From Ancistrus triradiatus (taxonomy: Eukaryota > Chordata > Actinopteri > Siluriformes > Loricariidae): a stretch of 64,000 nt of DNA. The position numbers were made by a program, and so were the translations under genes. Position 1 is the first letter of the stretch, and every line of letters starts with the position of its first letter. The notes under the pieces were generated by a model. That model was not told the origin of the DNA. It did no database searches and saw nothing but the letters and a program-made list of their open reading frames with translations. This document shows, in pieces, positions 22,766-33,515 of the stretch. The DNA is taken from assembly GCA_025084515.1 (NCBI GenBank), contig JAJAGP010001977.1:75001-139000 (forward strand), read 5' to 3'.

Positions 22766-24189
22766 TGGCATATATAAGCAGATATCACCTGCACAAGAGA
22801 CACTGGTCACATATTTTTGAAAACTTTGGTTTCAGTCAAGCTTAAGTGTCCTGTTTCTGCAAATATATGTATAGTTAAAATGTATTTTCTATGAACTCTT
22901 TATTGCTCTGAACCCAGCAACAGAAACGTTTTGACATGGATTTCCATTAGAAAGCAATTACAGCATGTGATATTGGCTATACATAGTAACGTAAATGACT
23001 CTTTATGAAATGTACCTATCATTATGAGTTTATAAAGAAGGAGAGTCAGCTTGTACAATTTGAAACTCACTGTACATTTTCACAAGTGTTCTCACAGTCC
23101 TAAGTAGTGCAAAGCTGACTATAAAGATTTCCAGCAGTAAGGTACAAAGCATACAACATGTTCTATACATGTTTATTGATTACAATTACAGAATAAATTA
23201 TAGGAGTAGACTTACTCTTACACTAAACCCAACCCTAATCCAATGGGCAAAGCGGAATGTAAAGAGGCTATATAATGACTTTTTAATTAGCTTTATTCTG
23301 TGAGAAAACTATACACCTGGGAACATTGTATGGTGACGCTGTCCCACTAAAGATGATTGAAATAGTTTAAATATATTATTCATGGACACAGCATAACCAG
23401 TGGATGAAAGTCCTACACAGTCTACTCATATTCTGGAGAATATTATATATGAATATGCTGGCTGATCTTTTAGTCATATAAGTACTCATGTTTGTTCATC
23501 TTACTGCTTCCACATCTTGTAGTATATTCTATGCAAGTACCTAATATGTAGGGGTTTATTCAATAGTGACTGCAAGGTGTCTACACCTTGACTAGATTAT
23601 TCTGTCCGCCTGTCTTTTGACTCCTGCTTGTTCCCATGTGGCTCTGCTTGCCATGTCCAGTACAGCTACACATGCGTTCCCCCACGTTGCACCCATTTGT
23701 TGTTTTTCCACTAGTCTTACATGGTCTGTCAACTTTTATTTTTGTACTTCACTCTTTATAGATACGGCATGTGCATGTGTGCATAGGGTGGGTCTGTGAG
23801 CAGGTGCATAAACAAGGAAGTTCATGTGATGGAAATGGTGTAGTGGTTTGATGCTGTTCACTCAGGCTGAAAGAGCTCTTAAGTGAGTTTTGAGGAATGG
23901 GGCAAAAAGAAGGTGTGGTCTAAGCAAAATGGAACATGAGGCAAGAAAGGACCAGATGTGTAGAGGAAAACTTACAAAAACTGACAGGTCAGTGGCCAAA
24001 GAGCCATGAAATATGCATGGTTGTTGAGTTTATGGATAGAAACCTAACCTGGAAGGGATTTGAGAGATCATTCAGAAGCATTCCACAAAAAGAAATGCCA
24101 TTTTATAAACGCTGTTCAGGTATAAGAGTTCTAATTTACTTATGAAGTGAATGAATGATTGTGGACAACTGAGTGCAATATCTGCAGTT
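22766..24189. other. Non-coding, no gene recognised
   Basis: Unique AT-rich sequence without coding signal. Confidence 0.4.
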
Positions 24190-24373
24190 ATATTTACATT
24201 TAATCATTTGGTAGACGCACTTATCCAGAACAACCTACAGGTAGTACAGTCTAACAGGGTACAATCCAAGACCTTTCTCATTTTGAAACCTGTCCTTTCT
24301 GCTCAGCAGTGCTTTGGCTTGAACCCTGGACCTTAATAGTCCAGTGCCTTAACCACTACTCCACCACTGTCCC
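24190..24373 (-). mobile_element. Degenerate tRNA-derived SINE (family B)
   Basis: CATTTAATCATTTGGTAGAC, GCACTTATCCAGAACAACCT, GGCTTGAACCCTGGACCTTA and AGTCCAGTGCCTTAACCACT are in the order expected for a minus-strand copy. The middle has diverged. Confidence 0.7.
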
Positions 24374-25864
24374 ATGTCTCCTATTTTCAATAGATGAACC
24401 TCTAGACTGAGAGAGCTCCACTTGCTGTACATATTCATAATATGCTTTATTGTGGAATTAGGTACAAATAAAACTAAATAGCCGGGATTCTGTTTGTGTC
24501 AGAATGCTATGTACTAGATATTCACGTCTCTAGCCCCTTTTAAGGGGTGCACAAGTGTCAGTACCCCTAAAAATAAATACAAAATAAAAGTAAAAAGTAG
24601 TTTTGTGTTGTTGTTTTCAAACAGAAGTTGAAACATAATATTTGAACAACGTAAATACAACAGTACCCCTTGTCTCACAAATGGTACGATCCACTATGGC
24701 CGATTTGAGGTGACATAGATTAATCATCTGCACGATCCATTAAATCCAAAAGGGGAGAAAAGAGTAGAATGACATTGTGTATTAGGCAGGGTTGATCCCT
24801 CTTTATTTTTTCATTTTAATACAGTTTCTTTTGTTAAACTTTGTAACCCATTGATTGCTTTGTGTCTTACAGGCAAAGCATTAATGGAAGTCTTCTCAGA
24901 TTTGTTGGTGTCTTTCCAGTCACAGTGTTTCCCCTACCCAAAAAATCAGATGTTCTTCCTTCACAATGTGGAAATGAAAGTCCAAAATTAAGTTAAAATA
25001 TATAGTTTTTTTGTTAGTTAAAAACTCACTAGTCCCATTCTTCAGTGTCTGGTCCACCCCTGGTACTAGATAATGACAGTGCTGACAGTGGCTTTATCTA
25101 AAGACTACACTTTTGTTTGTGTTTAAAAACACTGGACCCGAGAGGTATAGACACAGAAATTGAACACTGTATTGAAATTGCTGAATTTATATCAATAAAT
25201 ATAATCTTGAGTCACCATTGCCAAATCTTACATCTTACAGGAAATAATCTTCTTGGTGCAATTTAAAACACTATGGAATTATTTGCTTTGATATGCAAGT
25301 CATAGTTGATTGTTGATTCTGCATTTTCTTTTTTATATTATTCTTCTCTATAGTGCAGTTTTGATTGATCTCCCTCCTTTCGATCTATTTTACTCTTATA
25401 TCAAGATACATAACCCTATCATCTTCCTGTCCTTTACCCACCCATTTTCTCTTCTTTCCTGTATCCCAGGTTTACCTGCCATTTCCCATCCAGCCAGGAT
25501 TGTCCACACTACCTCTGGAAAAACACAGATCAATAGATTAACTGAGTGCTTATGAATTATGCAGAGGAGCTTTACAGCAGTTGGACATAAAGTGTGTCTA
25601 CTCTCAAATTGATGTGTAAAAGCTTTAAAGTACAGGCCTGTTTACTTGTTCCAGAGCAGGCAGGGTGCTGAGCCTTAAAACCCCCCTAAAGACCCCTGCA
25701 GCCATGTCCCTCATCTGGGCATCAAAGTCAGGAAAAAGCCATAAGCGGAGAGGGGGAATGACATTTATTGCTTCAGTCAGAACAACTAACTGAGACTTGA
25801 CTACATTGTTTTGGCTAGCTATGAATATACAAGTAGTATCTTATTATTAACATAATAGTCCATG
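24374..25864. other. Non-coding; 25620-25770 possibly regulatory
   Basis: No gene. A short unique segment at 25620-25770 has balanced composition (GAGCCTTAAAACCCCCC, CTCATCTGGGCATCAAAGTC). It could be a conserved element but is unverified. Confidence 0.3.
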
Positions 25865-25866
25865 TA

Positions 25867-27404
25867 CAGTGGTGCTTGAAATATTGTGAACCCTTTAGAA
25901 TGTTCTACATTTCTGCATGAATATGTCCTAAAACTTCATCAGATTTTCACACAAGTCCTAAAAGTAGATAAAGAGAACCCAGTTAAACAAATGAGACAAA
26001 AATGTTATACTTTGTCATGTATTTGAAAATGATCCAACATTACATATTAGTGAGTGGCAAAAGTATGTGAACCTTTGCTTTCAGTTCTGGTGTGACCCCC
26101 CAGTGCAGCAATAACTGCAACTAAACGTTTCCTGTAACTGTTGATCAGTCCTGCACACCGGCTTGGAGGAATTTTAGCCCATTCCTCCGTATAGAACAGC
26201 TTCAGCTCTGGGATGTTGGTGGGTTTCCTCACATTAACTGCTCGCTTCAGGTCCTTCCACAAGATTTTGATTGGATTAAGGTCAGGACTTAAAAGCCAAA
26301 ACATTAACTTTATTCTTCTATAACCATTCTTTGTAGAACGACTTGTGTGCTTAGGGTCGTTGTCTTGCTGCATGACCCACCTTCTCTTGAGATTCAGTTC
26401 ATGGGGACAGATGTCCTGACATTTTCCTTTAGAATTCTCTTATATAATTCAGAATTCATTGTTCCATCAATGATGGCAAGCCATCCTGGCTCAGATGCAG
26501 CAAAACAGGCCAAAACTATGATACTACCACCACCATGTTTCACAGCTGGGATAAGGGTCTTATCCTGGAATGCAGTGTTTTCCTTTCTCCAAACATAACA
26601 CTTTTCTTTTAAACCAAAAACTTCTATTTTGGTCTTATCCGTCCACAAAACATTCTTCCAATAGCCTTCTGGCTTGTGCACGTGATCTTTAGCAAACTGC
26701 AGACGAGCAGAAATGTTCTTTTTGGAGAGCAGTGGCTTTCTCATTGCAACCCTGCCATGCACACCATTATTGTTCAGTGTTCTTCTGATGGTGGACTCAT
26801 GAACATTAACATTAGCCAATGTGAGAGAGGCCTTCAGGTGCTTACAAGTTACCCTGGGGTCTTTTGTGACCTTGCCAATTATTATACGCTTTGCTCTTGG
26901 AGTGATCTTTGTTGGTCGACCACTCCTGGTCTTGACTTTCCATTTGTACACAATCTGTCTGACTGTGGATTGGTGGTGTCCAAACTCTTTAGAGATGGTT
27001 TTGTAACCTTTTCCAGCCTAATGAGCATCAACAACTCTTTTTCCTCAGAAATCTCCTGTGTTCGTCCCATAATACACTTCCACAAACGAGTTGTGAAGAG
27101 CAGACTTTGATAGATCCCTGTTCTTTAAATAAAACAGGGTGCCCACTCACACCTGATTGTCATCCCATTGATTGAAAACACCTGACTCTAGTTTCACCTT
27201 CAAATTAACTGCTACTCCTAGAGGTTCACATACTTTTGCCACTCACTAATATGTAATATTTGATCATTTTCCTCAATAAATAAAACACCAAGTATAATAT
27301 TTTTGTCTCATTTGGTTAACTGGGTTCTCTTTACCTACTTTTAGGACTTCTGTGAAAAACAGATGATGTTTTAGCTCATATGCACAAACGTTCAAGCACC
27401 ACTG
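25867..27404 (-). mobile_element. Full-length Tc1-like transposon with TA duplications and long inverted arms
   Basis: The element is bounded by TA at 25865-25866 and 27405-27406. The terminal repeats are CAGTGGTGCTTGAA at both ends. The arms are about 200 bases: AGATAAAGAGAACCCAGTTA on the left pairs with TAACTGGGTTCTCTTTACCT on the right, and GTGAGTGGCAAAAGTATGTG pairs with CACATACTTTTGCCACTCAC. This is the long-IR layout of some vertebrate Tc1 elements. Both ends survive but the encoded enzyme is dead, so the copy could move only with a transposase supplied from elsewhere. Confidence 0.93.
26047..27070 (-). pseudogene. Tc1-like transposase relic, frameshifts and catalytic Glu changed to Lys
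   Basis: The frame starts at MGRTQEISE (27070). DNA-binding relics include KVTKPSLKSLD and SGRPTKITPRAKR, the AT-hook-like linker. The DDE domain holds VLWTDKTKIEVFG and MQQDNDPKHTS with both Asp residues present. The third acidic position is DLNPIKILWKDL, with Lys in place of the catalytic Glu. A frame break lies between 26394 and 26373 and another near 26950. The fragment ends with the usual RLVAVIAALGGHT. Inactive. Confidence 0.9.
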
Positions 27405-28925
27405 TATGTGTTATGTCTGACTCATTTACACATACTGTATATGATGATGGATTTAATATTGAGCATAGTCTTGTCAAAACATAAGCGACATTTCCTGGTC
27501 CCTTGTTGTTCGAGGCCTGTTTTGAAAATCTAACCCCTAAAGAGGCCGTTACAACTTTAGCATGATTTGTAATACATCCACAGTCATTTTGAATTGGTAA
27601 TTCTTACATTTTGTACATCTGCATACAGTCACATAGGCACGTTCCATCATTTTTTTGTTTTCACTTTACGCATTAAAACGAAGGAAACAAAGGGAAGAAA
27701 CAAGTCAACAAAATGATAAAAATATACCAGTGAACAGAGGAAGGCAGACTAATGATATGTAGATTTCCATTTCATTTCAGTCTCCAGCTCTATAGAACAG
27801 TGCAAAGTAAATGTGTTTTTTTTATGTTTTCCTACTCCCAAAGCTGGAGAGAGGAGTGCAGCATTGTTTCATTTGTACTCCCAACTGTTTTCCACAGAAC
27901 AGGGTTGACCTATTGAGACAGATGTGTTGCATGTCGATAACTGGCAGGCTTGTTTAGAAGCCAAAGGAGAAATGCAAAAAAGAGGAAGAAGCCCAAAAGC
28001 TCAAATATTTGTCTTGGATCTCCTTTCTTCTTTATTTATTGAAATATTAATGGCCTAGCTTGAGGCCAAATGTGTTTATGTGTGTCGTTCAGCATGCAGC
28101 CTTAAATTTTGAGTGATGCGCTTTCATTGATTGTTTTCATTGGAGTTTTCTCTCTAATTATGAGTCACTAGCTGCACTTCTCCATCACCCGCCACCTCAG
28201 CACACACCACTATCTTTTCCTGATCCTCTGCTAAAAATGGAAGATAGCTGTCTCACTAAATTTTTGATTGGGAAAGCCAGTGTGCTTGCCACTTCAAAGC
28301 ACAGCTGTTTTAATTACTGTTGTTTTGTTGGCTATAGTAGAAAGTGGGGATGTATGTGTAGGTTCTTGTGTGGGTAATGAGTTGGAGATACAGAGGAATA
28401 AAAGCCAGAGAGCGGGGTAACTATGCTTTGAGCCTTGTTGTGCTGAACATAGTAGAGTGAAAGCAGGCTTGTAATCTTCAAGTCATGTTGTCCCACTGCC
28501 CACACACCCATTTTTTAAGGAAGCACAGCTATGCCATTAACAGTAATTAAGCAAGGTAATAATCTGCTATGTTGTTTGTGTTCAATTGCATACGTGTTGA
28601 GGTAATTAGTTAAATTAATTTAGCTAGCAGCGAGTAGGACAAAATTTTCCTAATTCTGGAACCCATTCAGGGATGGGTTTTCTTATAACGATGTTTAACA
28701 AGTGACTTTACAATGTGCTTCTTTTGCAAGTGTTTTCCAGATGTGCTCTTTATCAGGAGTGCTTTTTTGGTGACTCTGCCCCAACACTAGTATTGGAACT
28801 TGATAAACTGCTTCAGAGTGTATAATTTCCTGAGGATTATGATGAAGCCAAAGTATTTTTAAACTGTCACTGAACATCAAATATAACATTCCATAAATCA
28901 TGCAATTAACCAATAATTCTAGCAG
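27405..28925. other. Non-coding; 28010-28240 possibly regulatory
   Basis: No gene. 28010-28240 contains ATATTAATGGCCTAGCTTGA, TCATTGATTGTTTTCATTGG and TCTAATTATGAGTCAC, free of repeats. It is a candidate homeodomain-rich element, inferred from texture only. Confidence 0.3.
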
Positions 28926-29336
28926 TATACTATGCAAATGTTTTAGGCACCCCATTCTTTACATAATTTAGTCTAAATTATTTTTATTGCCCTTCTTGTC
29001 TTATTTTTGTGTAATTTAGATGTCCAATTATATTTTACAATAACATTTGATGTGGTTAAAATGAGAAATTAAAAACATAAAATTGCCTAATAGACCACTC
29101 CTTCAGAGAAAATTTGAATACCGTGTAGATATGTAGCATTTAAATGAAAAACATATCCAGGACACTTGGAAAATCCAATTAGTCAAATCCTTCAAAAAAA
29201 AAAAGAAAAGTTTGTGTAAGAGAACTGACAAATATTTGCTCTTGCTAAATACTTACTTTGATTTGTTTTGCTTTGTTTTCATCTCATTCAGCTTTGCATT
29301 GTAGATTTTTTTTACATGTGCCTAAAACTTTACTAT
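28926..29336. mobile_element. Non-autonomous Tc1-like MITE
   Basis: The ends are inverted: TATGCAAATGTTTTAGGCAC on the left and GTGCCTAAAACTTTACTATA on the right, each next to TA. About 410 bases of AT-rich interior without coding capacity. Confidence 0.7.
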
Positions 29337-29562
29337 ACTGGCACATAACACCTCTGATTTAAATGGAGTACTCTTTCCATTGCTGACGTAGTTCTGCCCT
29401 TATTTAATATTTTTGAATTAACCAGACTTTAGCTGTAATATGTCTCTTTAACAAACTGCGCATGTTTGTATGTCGACTAAACCTCACACACATTCTGCGT
29501 CAAGTCACACTTGCTCTGCATTTGTTTCTGAGCGTTCTGTTGTATATGTTGTCAGATTAATG
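29337..29562 (+). mobile_element. Possible LTR fragment interrupted by a LINE
   Basis: This sequence is continuous with 30191 onward once the LINE at 29563-30190 and one copy of GATTAATG are removed. The downstream part has LTR-like features. The 5' LTR boundary was not identified. Confidence 0.3.
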
Positions 29563-30190
29563 TCTTATGGTGATCAGAGACGTTGGGTTGCTGTCTTCTG
29601 CCTCCCGTGGGGTTGCCAATGTCTCATGTGATGCCTCTTGGCTGTGTTTCCTACCAGTTCTCCTCTTTCTAGCTATGCTGCTATAGCTAATGCTGCCGGG
29701 GTCTCATGCTACACATGGCATCAGTGATTGTTAATAGAACACTGTGCTCTTAATCAATAACTAATTTACATTTCTGTTTTCTCTCCGAGCTGTGTTTCCA
29801 GCAGTTCCAGCCCCACACATGATGTTCATCTCTGCTGTAGCTCCACTCAAGCTGCTTCGTCATCAGCTCCAGCCCACCATACCCGGGCCACTTAATGTTC
29901 GATGTGCATACTTCACATTTTATTCGAACTTTGACTCATGACTTTAGTTTCGCTCTTAGATTATACATCTACCAAAGGAGGTGGGGTCCCTTTTTGAGTC
30001 TTGGTCCCTCCCCGGGGTTTCTTCCCTATTAACATACTCAGGGAGTTTTGTGCCTGCCACTGTCGCCCTAGGCTGCTCAATTTGGGATTGGACGTAGTTA
30101 TTAGGAGATAATCTAAACTTGTAAAGTTGCTTTGAGACAATGCTCCATTGTAAAAAGCGCTATATAAATAAATCTGACTGGACTTGACTT
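29563..30190 (+). mobile_element. 5'-truncated L2/CR1-type LINE with 8-bp target duplication
   Basis: 628 bases corresponding to 2413-3040 of the longer copy, ending in the TTGACTTGACTT unit. GATTAATG precedes (29555-29562) and follows (30191-30198) as a perfect target-site duplication. No coding part remains. Confidence 0.92.
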
Positions 30191-30198
30191 GATTAATG

Positions 30199-30790
30199 GT
30201 TACAATTTTTTGCTCTGTTTCATTGTCCTTATTTTTACCTTATCTTTTGTATTCTACCTTATCTGATTGCTCTGTAGGTTTGATTTCTGGACTGTGTTTT
30301 GGCTACATCTTGCCTACTTGGCACCGCTACCTGTTTTATTAATAAAGCTGTGCTTTAGGGCAGCTGGTGGCTTGGGAGGTAGCACTGTCACCTCACAGTG
30401 AGAAGGTCCTGGGTTCGATCCCAGGTGGAGTGGTCTGGGTCCTTTCTGTGTGCATGTTCTCCCATGTCCGTGTGGTTTTACTCCGGTTTCCTCCCACAGC
30501 CCAAAGACATAGGTTAATTGGTTCTGGTAAAGTCACCCCAGTGTTTGAGTGTATGCATGAGTGTGCAAGTGTGTGCCCTACAATGTATTGGCGCATTGTC
30601 TAGGGTTGTTGCTGCCTTGCGCCCTATGCCACCGGCTAGACACCGGCTCTCCTGCTACCCTGTAAAGGATTAAGCGGATAAGAATGTGAATGAATGAGCT
30701 GTGTTTTAATCCAATCCTTGAATTCATCTGCAATGTCATTGCCAGTGGGTTTGTTGGCATTCCCAGTGCAACATGTGACCTGATGGTCTA
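30199..30790 (+). mobile_element. LTR-like remnant carrying a nested SINE
   Basis: TTTCTGGACTGTGTTTTGGC, TATTAATAAAGCTGTGCTTTA and, after the SINE, ATCCAATCCTTGAATTCATC resemble the poly(A)-signal end of a fish Gypsy LTR. It lies 5' of the Gypsy coding relic in the same orientation and may be its 5' LTR. No similarity to the putative 3' LTR at 33281 was confirmed. Confidence 0.35.
30358..30696 (+). mobile_element. Near-complete tRNA-derived SINE (family A) with 12-bp target duplication
   Basis: Box A is TGGCTTGGGAGGTAGCAC and box B is GGGTTCGATCCC. The body has TTTCCTCCCACAGCCCAAAG and CCTACAATGTATTGGCGCAT, and the tail is GATTAAGCGGATAAGAATG. AGCTGTGCTTTA before (30346-30357) and AGCTGTGTTTTA after (30697-30708) form the target duplication with one difference. 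It is the best-preserved family A copy in the window. Confidence 0.9.
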
Positions 30791-31239
30791 TTTATTTTGC
30801 AGTTTATGTGTGTCTGTGTGTCTTGTTTTATGTGTGTGAGTGTCATTAAAAAAAAAAACTAAACTCAAAGCATGTGTTTTAATGTGACTGAAACGCCTGA
30901 TCGTTAGTGTTTAGTAGTACGTGTTTCTATTATGTGAATTTGTGATATTCACCTACCATGCTGGTCCAATCATGTGTAAGAGTGACCTGAGTGGACTGAG
31001 GCACGTCTCAGTATTTGTTATTCATGCTGACTGGTAATAGTCCTTAAGAGGGTTGGTAATCTGTCAGTATGCAGACTGTGTGATACAGAACGTATGTGAG
31101 AAGTACTGTTTCTGTTTTTGTTGGTTTGATGTTCACAAGGAGGCAACATTATAAAAGAGTAAGTTGCTATAGAGAAACACAATATCCACACACAGACGTC
31201 TATATTTTTACAGTTACAGGTATGTTCCAATTATACTCT
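30791..31239. other. Spacer upstream of the Gypsy relic
   Basis: No gene recognised. May include decayed Gypsy leader sequence. Confidence 0.3.
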
Positions 31240-33480
31240 CAGCACAAAGAGCTGAAAGTAGGGGAGCCCAGCTTCCCACGGTTAGATGGATCAGATGGAA
31301 CAAATCAGCCCTCAGCTACTTGTTTAGTTATGGACTCCAGGAGAACTTCCAGTCAGATCTGGCCTGCCAAGACTTCGGCACATCCCTCAATGGTGTCACA
31401 AACTTGGCCATCTGGCACAGCCAGCACCTCACCTCCTTTCATCACACCGATATCTGCTTCCCAGACTTTGCTGACCTTGCTTTACCCTCCTCTTCCTCCT
31501 CCTCCTCCTCCACGTTACCTCCATAAGTCGCTCCCATGTAGGTTGATGTCAGGCAGCCAATCGATGTCAAACATCGCCATCACTGGGACGAGATGCTCTG
31601 CTTTGGCCGTGCTTCTGGCGAGCCCCTTATGCCTGCATGTCCAGCTCACCCTCACATACCCAGGTACAAGACAATGAGTTTGACCTTGTCCTTCTGTTTG
31701 TTCACTGCGTTCTGCCCACAGAACTCTTCTTGTCCCAGCACTGATTGACTCCGGCACTGTGAGGAAGTTTATCAACTCTATTCTGATGGAAAAGTGGCAC
31801 CTCACCTTCAAACGCCTCTCCTCAGCCCTTCATGTCACCATTGTGTATAGACACACTGTGGGCTCTGGAACCATCACCCATGTACCCAAACAATGTACCC
31901 TCCAGGTCTGTTTATCTATCAGCTCCCCGTCCTACATCTGATACATGGCACCCCCTTCAGACCCCGCCAGCAATGTGCCTGACACCTATACAGACACCTT
32001 CACCGAGGGGTTCAGTGAAAAGAGGGCCACTGAACTACCTTCACTAAGACAACACCACCAAGCTCCTACAGCGAGCATTCCATTGTGCTCCAGAGTTTAT
32101 ACCCTCATCCCAGCAGAGCCCAAGTCTATGAAGAACTACGTGTCTGAGACTTTCTCCTATGGCTTCATCCATCCCTACACATTCCCAGCAGTGGCCGAGT
32201 TCTGCTTTGTGCTGAAGAAGGATGCCATGTTGCATTTCCTTCCTTAACAAAGTGCTACAGGACATGCTGGGTCACTTTGTAATCGACTACAGCTACAACA
32301 TCCTGGTCTATTTAGCCACCCTCTCTGCTCATATGACCCCCATCCACTGTGTTCTGCATTGCAAAACAAATAGTGAAAGACCAAAGGCTGAGAAATATGA
32401 GCTCCATGTCACACTTCTTGGTTATCATCTTCCCATCTGGTAACATTATGGACAACTTCAAGGTCAGGGCAGTCCTGGGTTGCATCCCATTGCAGGGGCT
32501 GCATCCGTCTAAAAACGCGGACTACGTGGTCTATGGTGTGTCCTTGGAAGGCTGCTTAGACCGCGTCAAAGGCTGAACTGAAAAGAGACCGTCTAAAACA
32601 GCTATAAGCTTTATAAAAAATGTAGCCAGAAATTTTGAGTTTTGAGCCAGAAACGGGATTCAGCTCTGGAGTGGCCCAGCCTGATTCAATAAAGGAGCTT
32701 CATAAGTTCCTGGGGTTCAACAGCTTTTACAGGTGGTTCATCCACAATTTCAGTGTCACCACTGCTTTTCTCATTGGGAAGTCAGATGGACACCAAGGGC
32801 TGATTGTGTGTTCCAGTCCCTGTGTGCATGTGCTCAGACACCCTCTCTCTGGCTTTCATTAATTGTAGAGGTAGATACATTAGACCTGGGACTCAGAGCA
32901 GTCCTCACCATGTCAGGCTGAGCTGTCCAAGATGTTTCCACTGGCCTACTTTCCCTTCAAGCTCTTTCCCACTGTGCAGAACTATAGCGTGGGAGCTCAG
33001 AAAACAGTTGCCCATCAAGCTTCTCCTGGTTGAAGGGTACCACTGACTGGAGGGGGTAGAGCATTGATTGATAGTCTACACAGACCCTAACTTGGAATAT
33101 CTACAGGACTACAACAGGTAGGATCACCATCAGCCTCATAATTCTCTGTTGTTTTTTTGCTTCCTGTTTTCCGTTTCCTGCCTGAACATGGTCATCCATG
33201 TCATGTCTCTTCTTCCATCTGTTTGGTAAGTCTCATTGCCATTTGACTCACACAGACTCCTTGGGTTGGTGAAGGGGGTGCTGTTACACATCTGACTGCT
33301 GTTGTGGAACTTTCAGGATTCCCCACAATCCATCTTGCACACACACACCCAGCCAAGCCACTCTATCACACTCTGATTTGCCAGTTTATTGATCACACAC
33401 ACCAGCAGCTCACTCATTGATTGCTCATACCGACATTTAAACCACACACACTCCATTCTCATATCTGCTCTGCTCAATTT
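31240..33480 (+). mobile_element. Ty3/Gypsy LTR retrotransposon, heavily broken
   Basis: Ordered remnants: a Pro-rich gag-like segment (31250-31680), an aspartic protease, reverse transcriptase, an RNase H trace, then a purine-rich GAAGGGGGTGC directly before TGTTACACATCTGAC (33281). The last resembles a polypurine tract and the start of a 3' LTR. Integrase is absent. A short SINE family B tail (33485-33515) truncates the presumed LTR. Confidence 0.8.
31738..33120 (+). pseudogene. Gypsy pol relic: protease, partial reverse transcriptase, RNase H trace
   Basis: The protease motif is ALIDSGTVRKFINS (about 31738-31780). The RT start is seen as RVYTLIPAEPKSM and GFIHPYTFPAVAEF, ending FVLKKD near 32222. 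The next recognisable block, NKVLQDMLGH at 32240, lies about 85 residues further on in intact elements, so the central palm is deleted. The catalytic YxDD box reads YSYNILVY and has lost its Asp pair. The connection block KELHKFLGFNSFYRWFIHNF is clear at 32695-32760. An RNase H trace (TDPNLEYLQ-like) lies near 33080. Stops and frameshifts occur throughout, so it is non-functional. Confidence 0.85.
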
Positions 33481-33515
33481 GAAGTCTTTTTGGATAAGGG
33501 TGTTTGCTAAATGCT

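Noticed and set aside
30358..30440. tRNA gene
   Set aside because: Same reason: the promoter boxes of a family A SINE with target duplications.
31096..31677. 193-codon Pro/Ser-rich open frame as a host gene
   Set aside because: Lies at the gag position immediately 5' of a Gypsy protease relic and is best explained as part of it.
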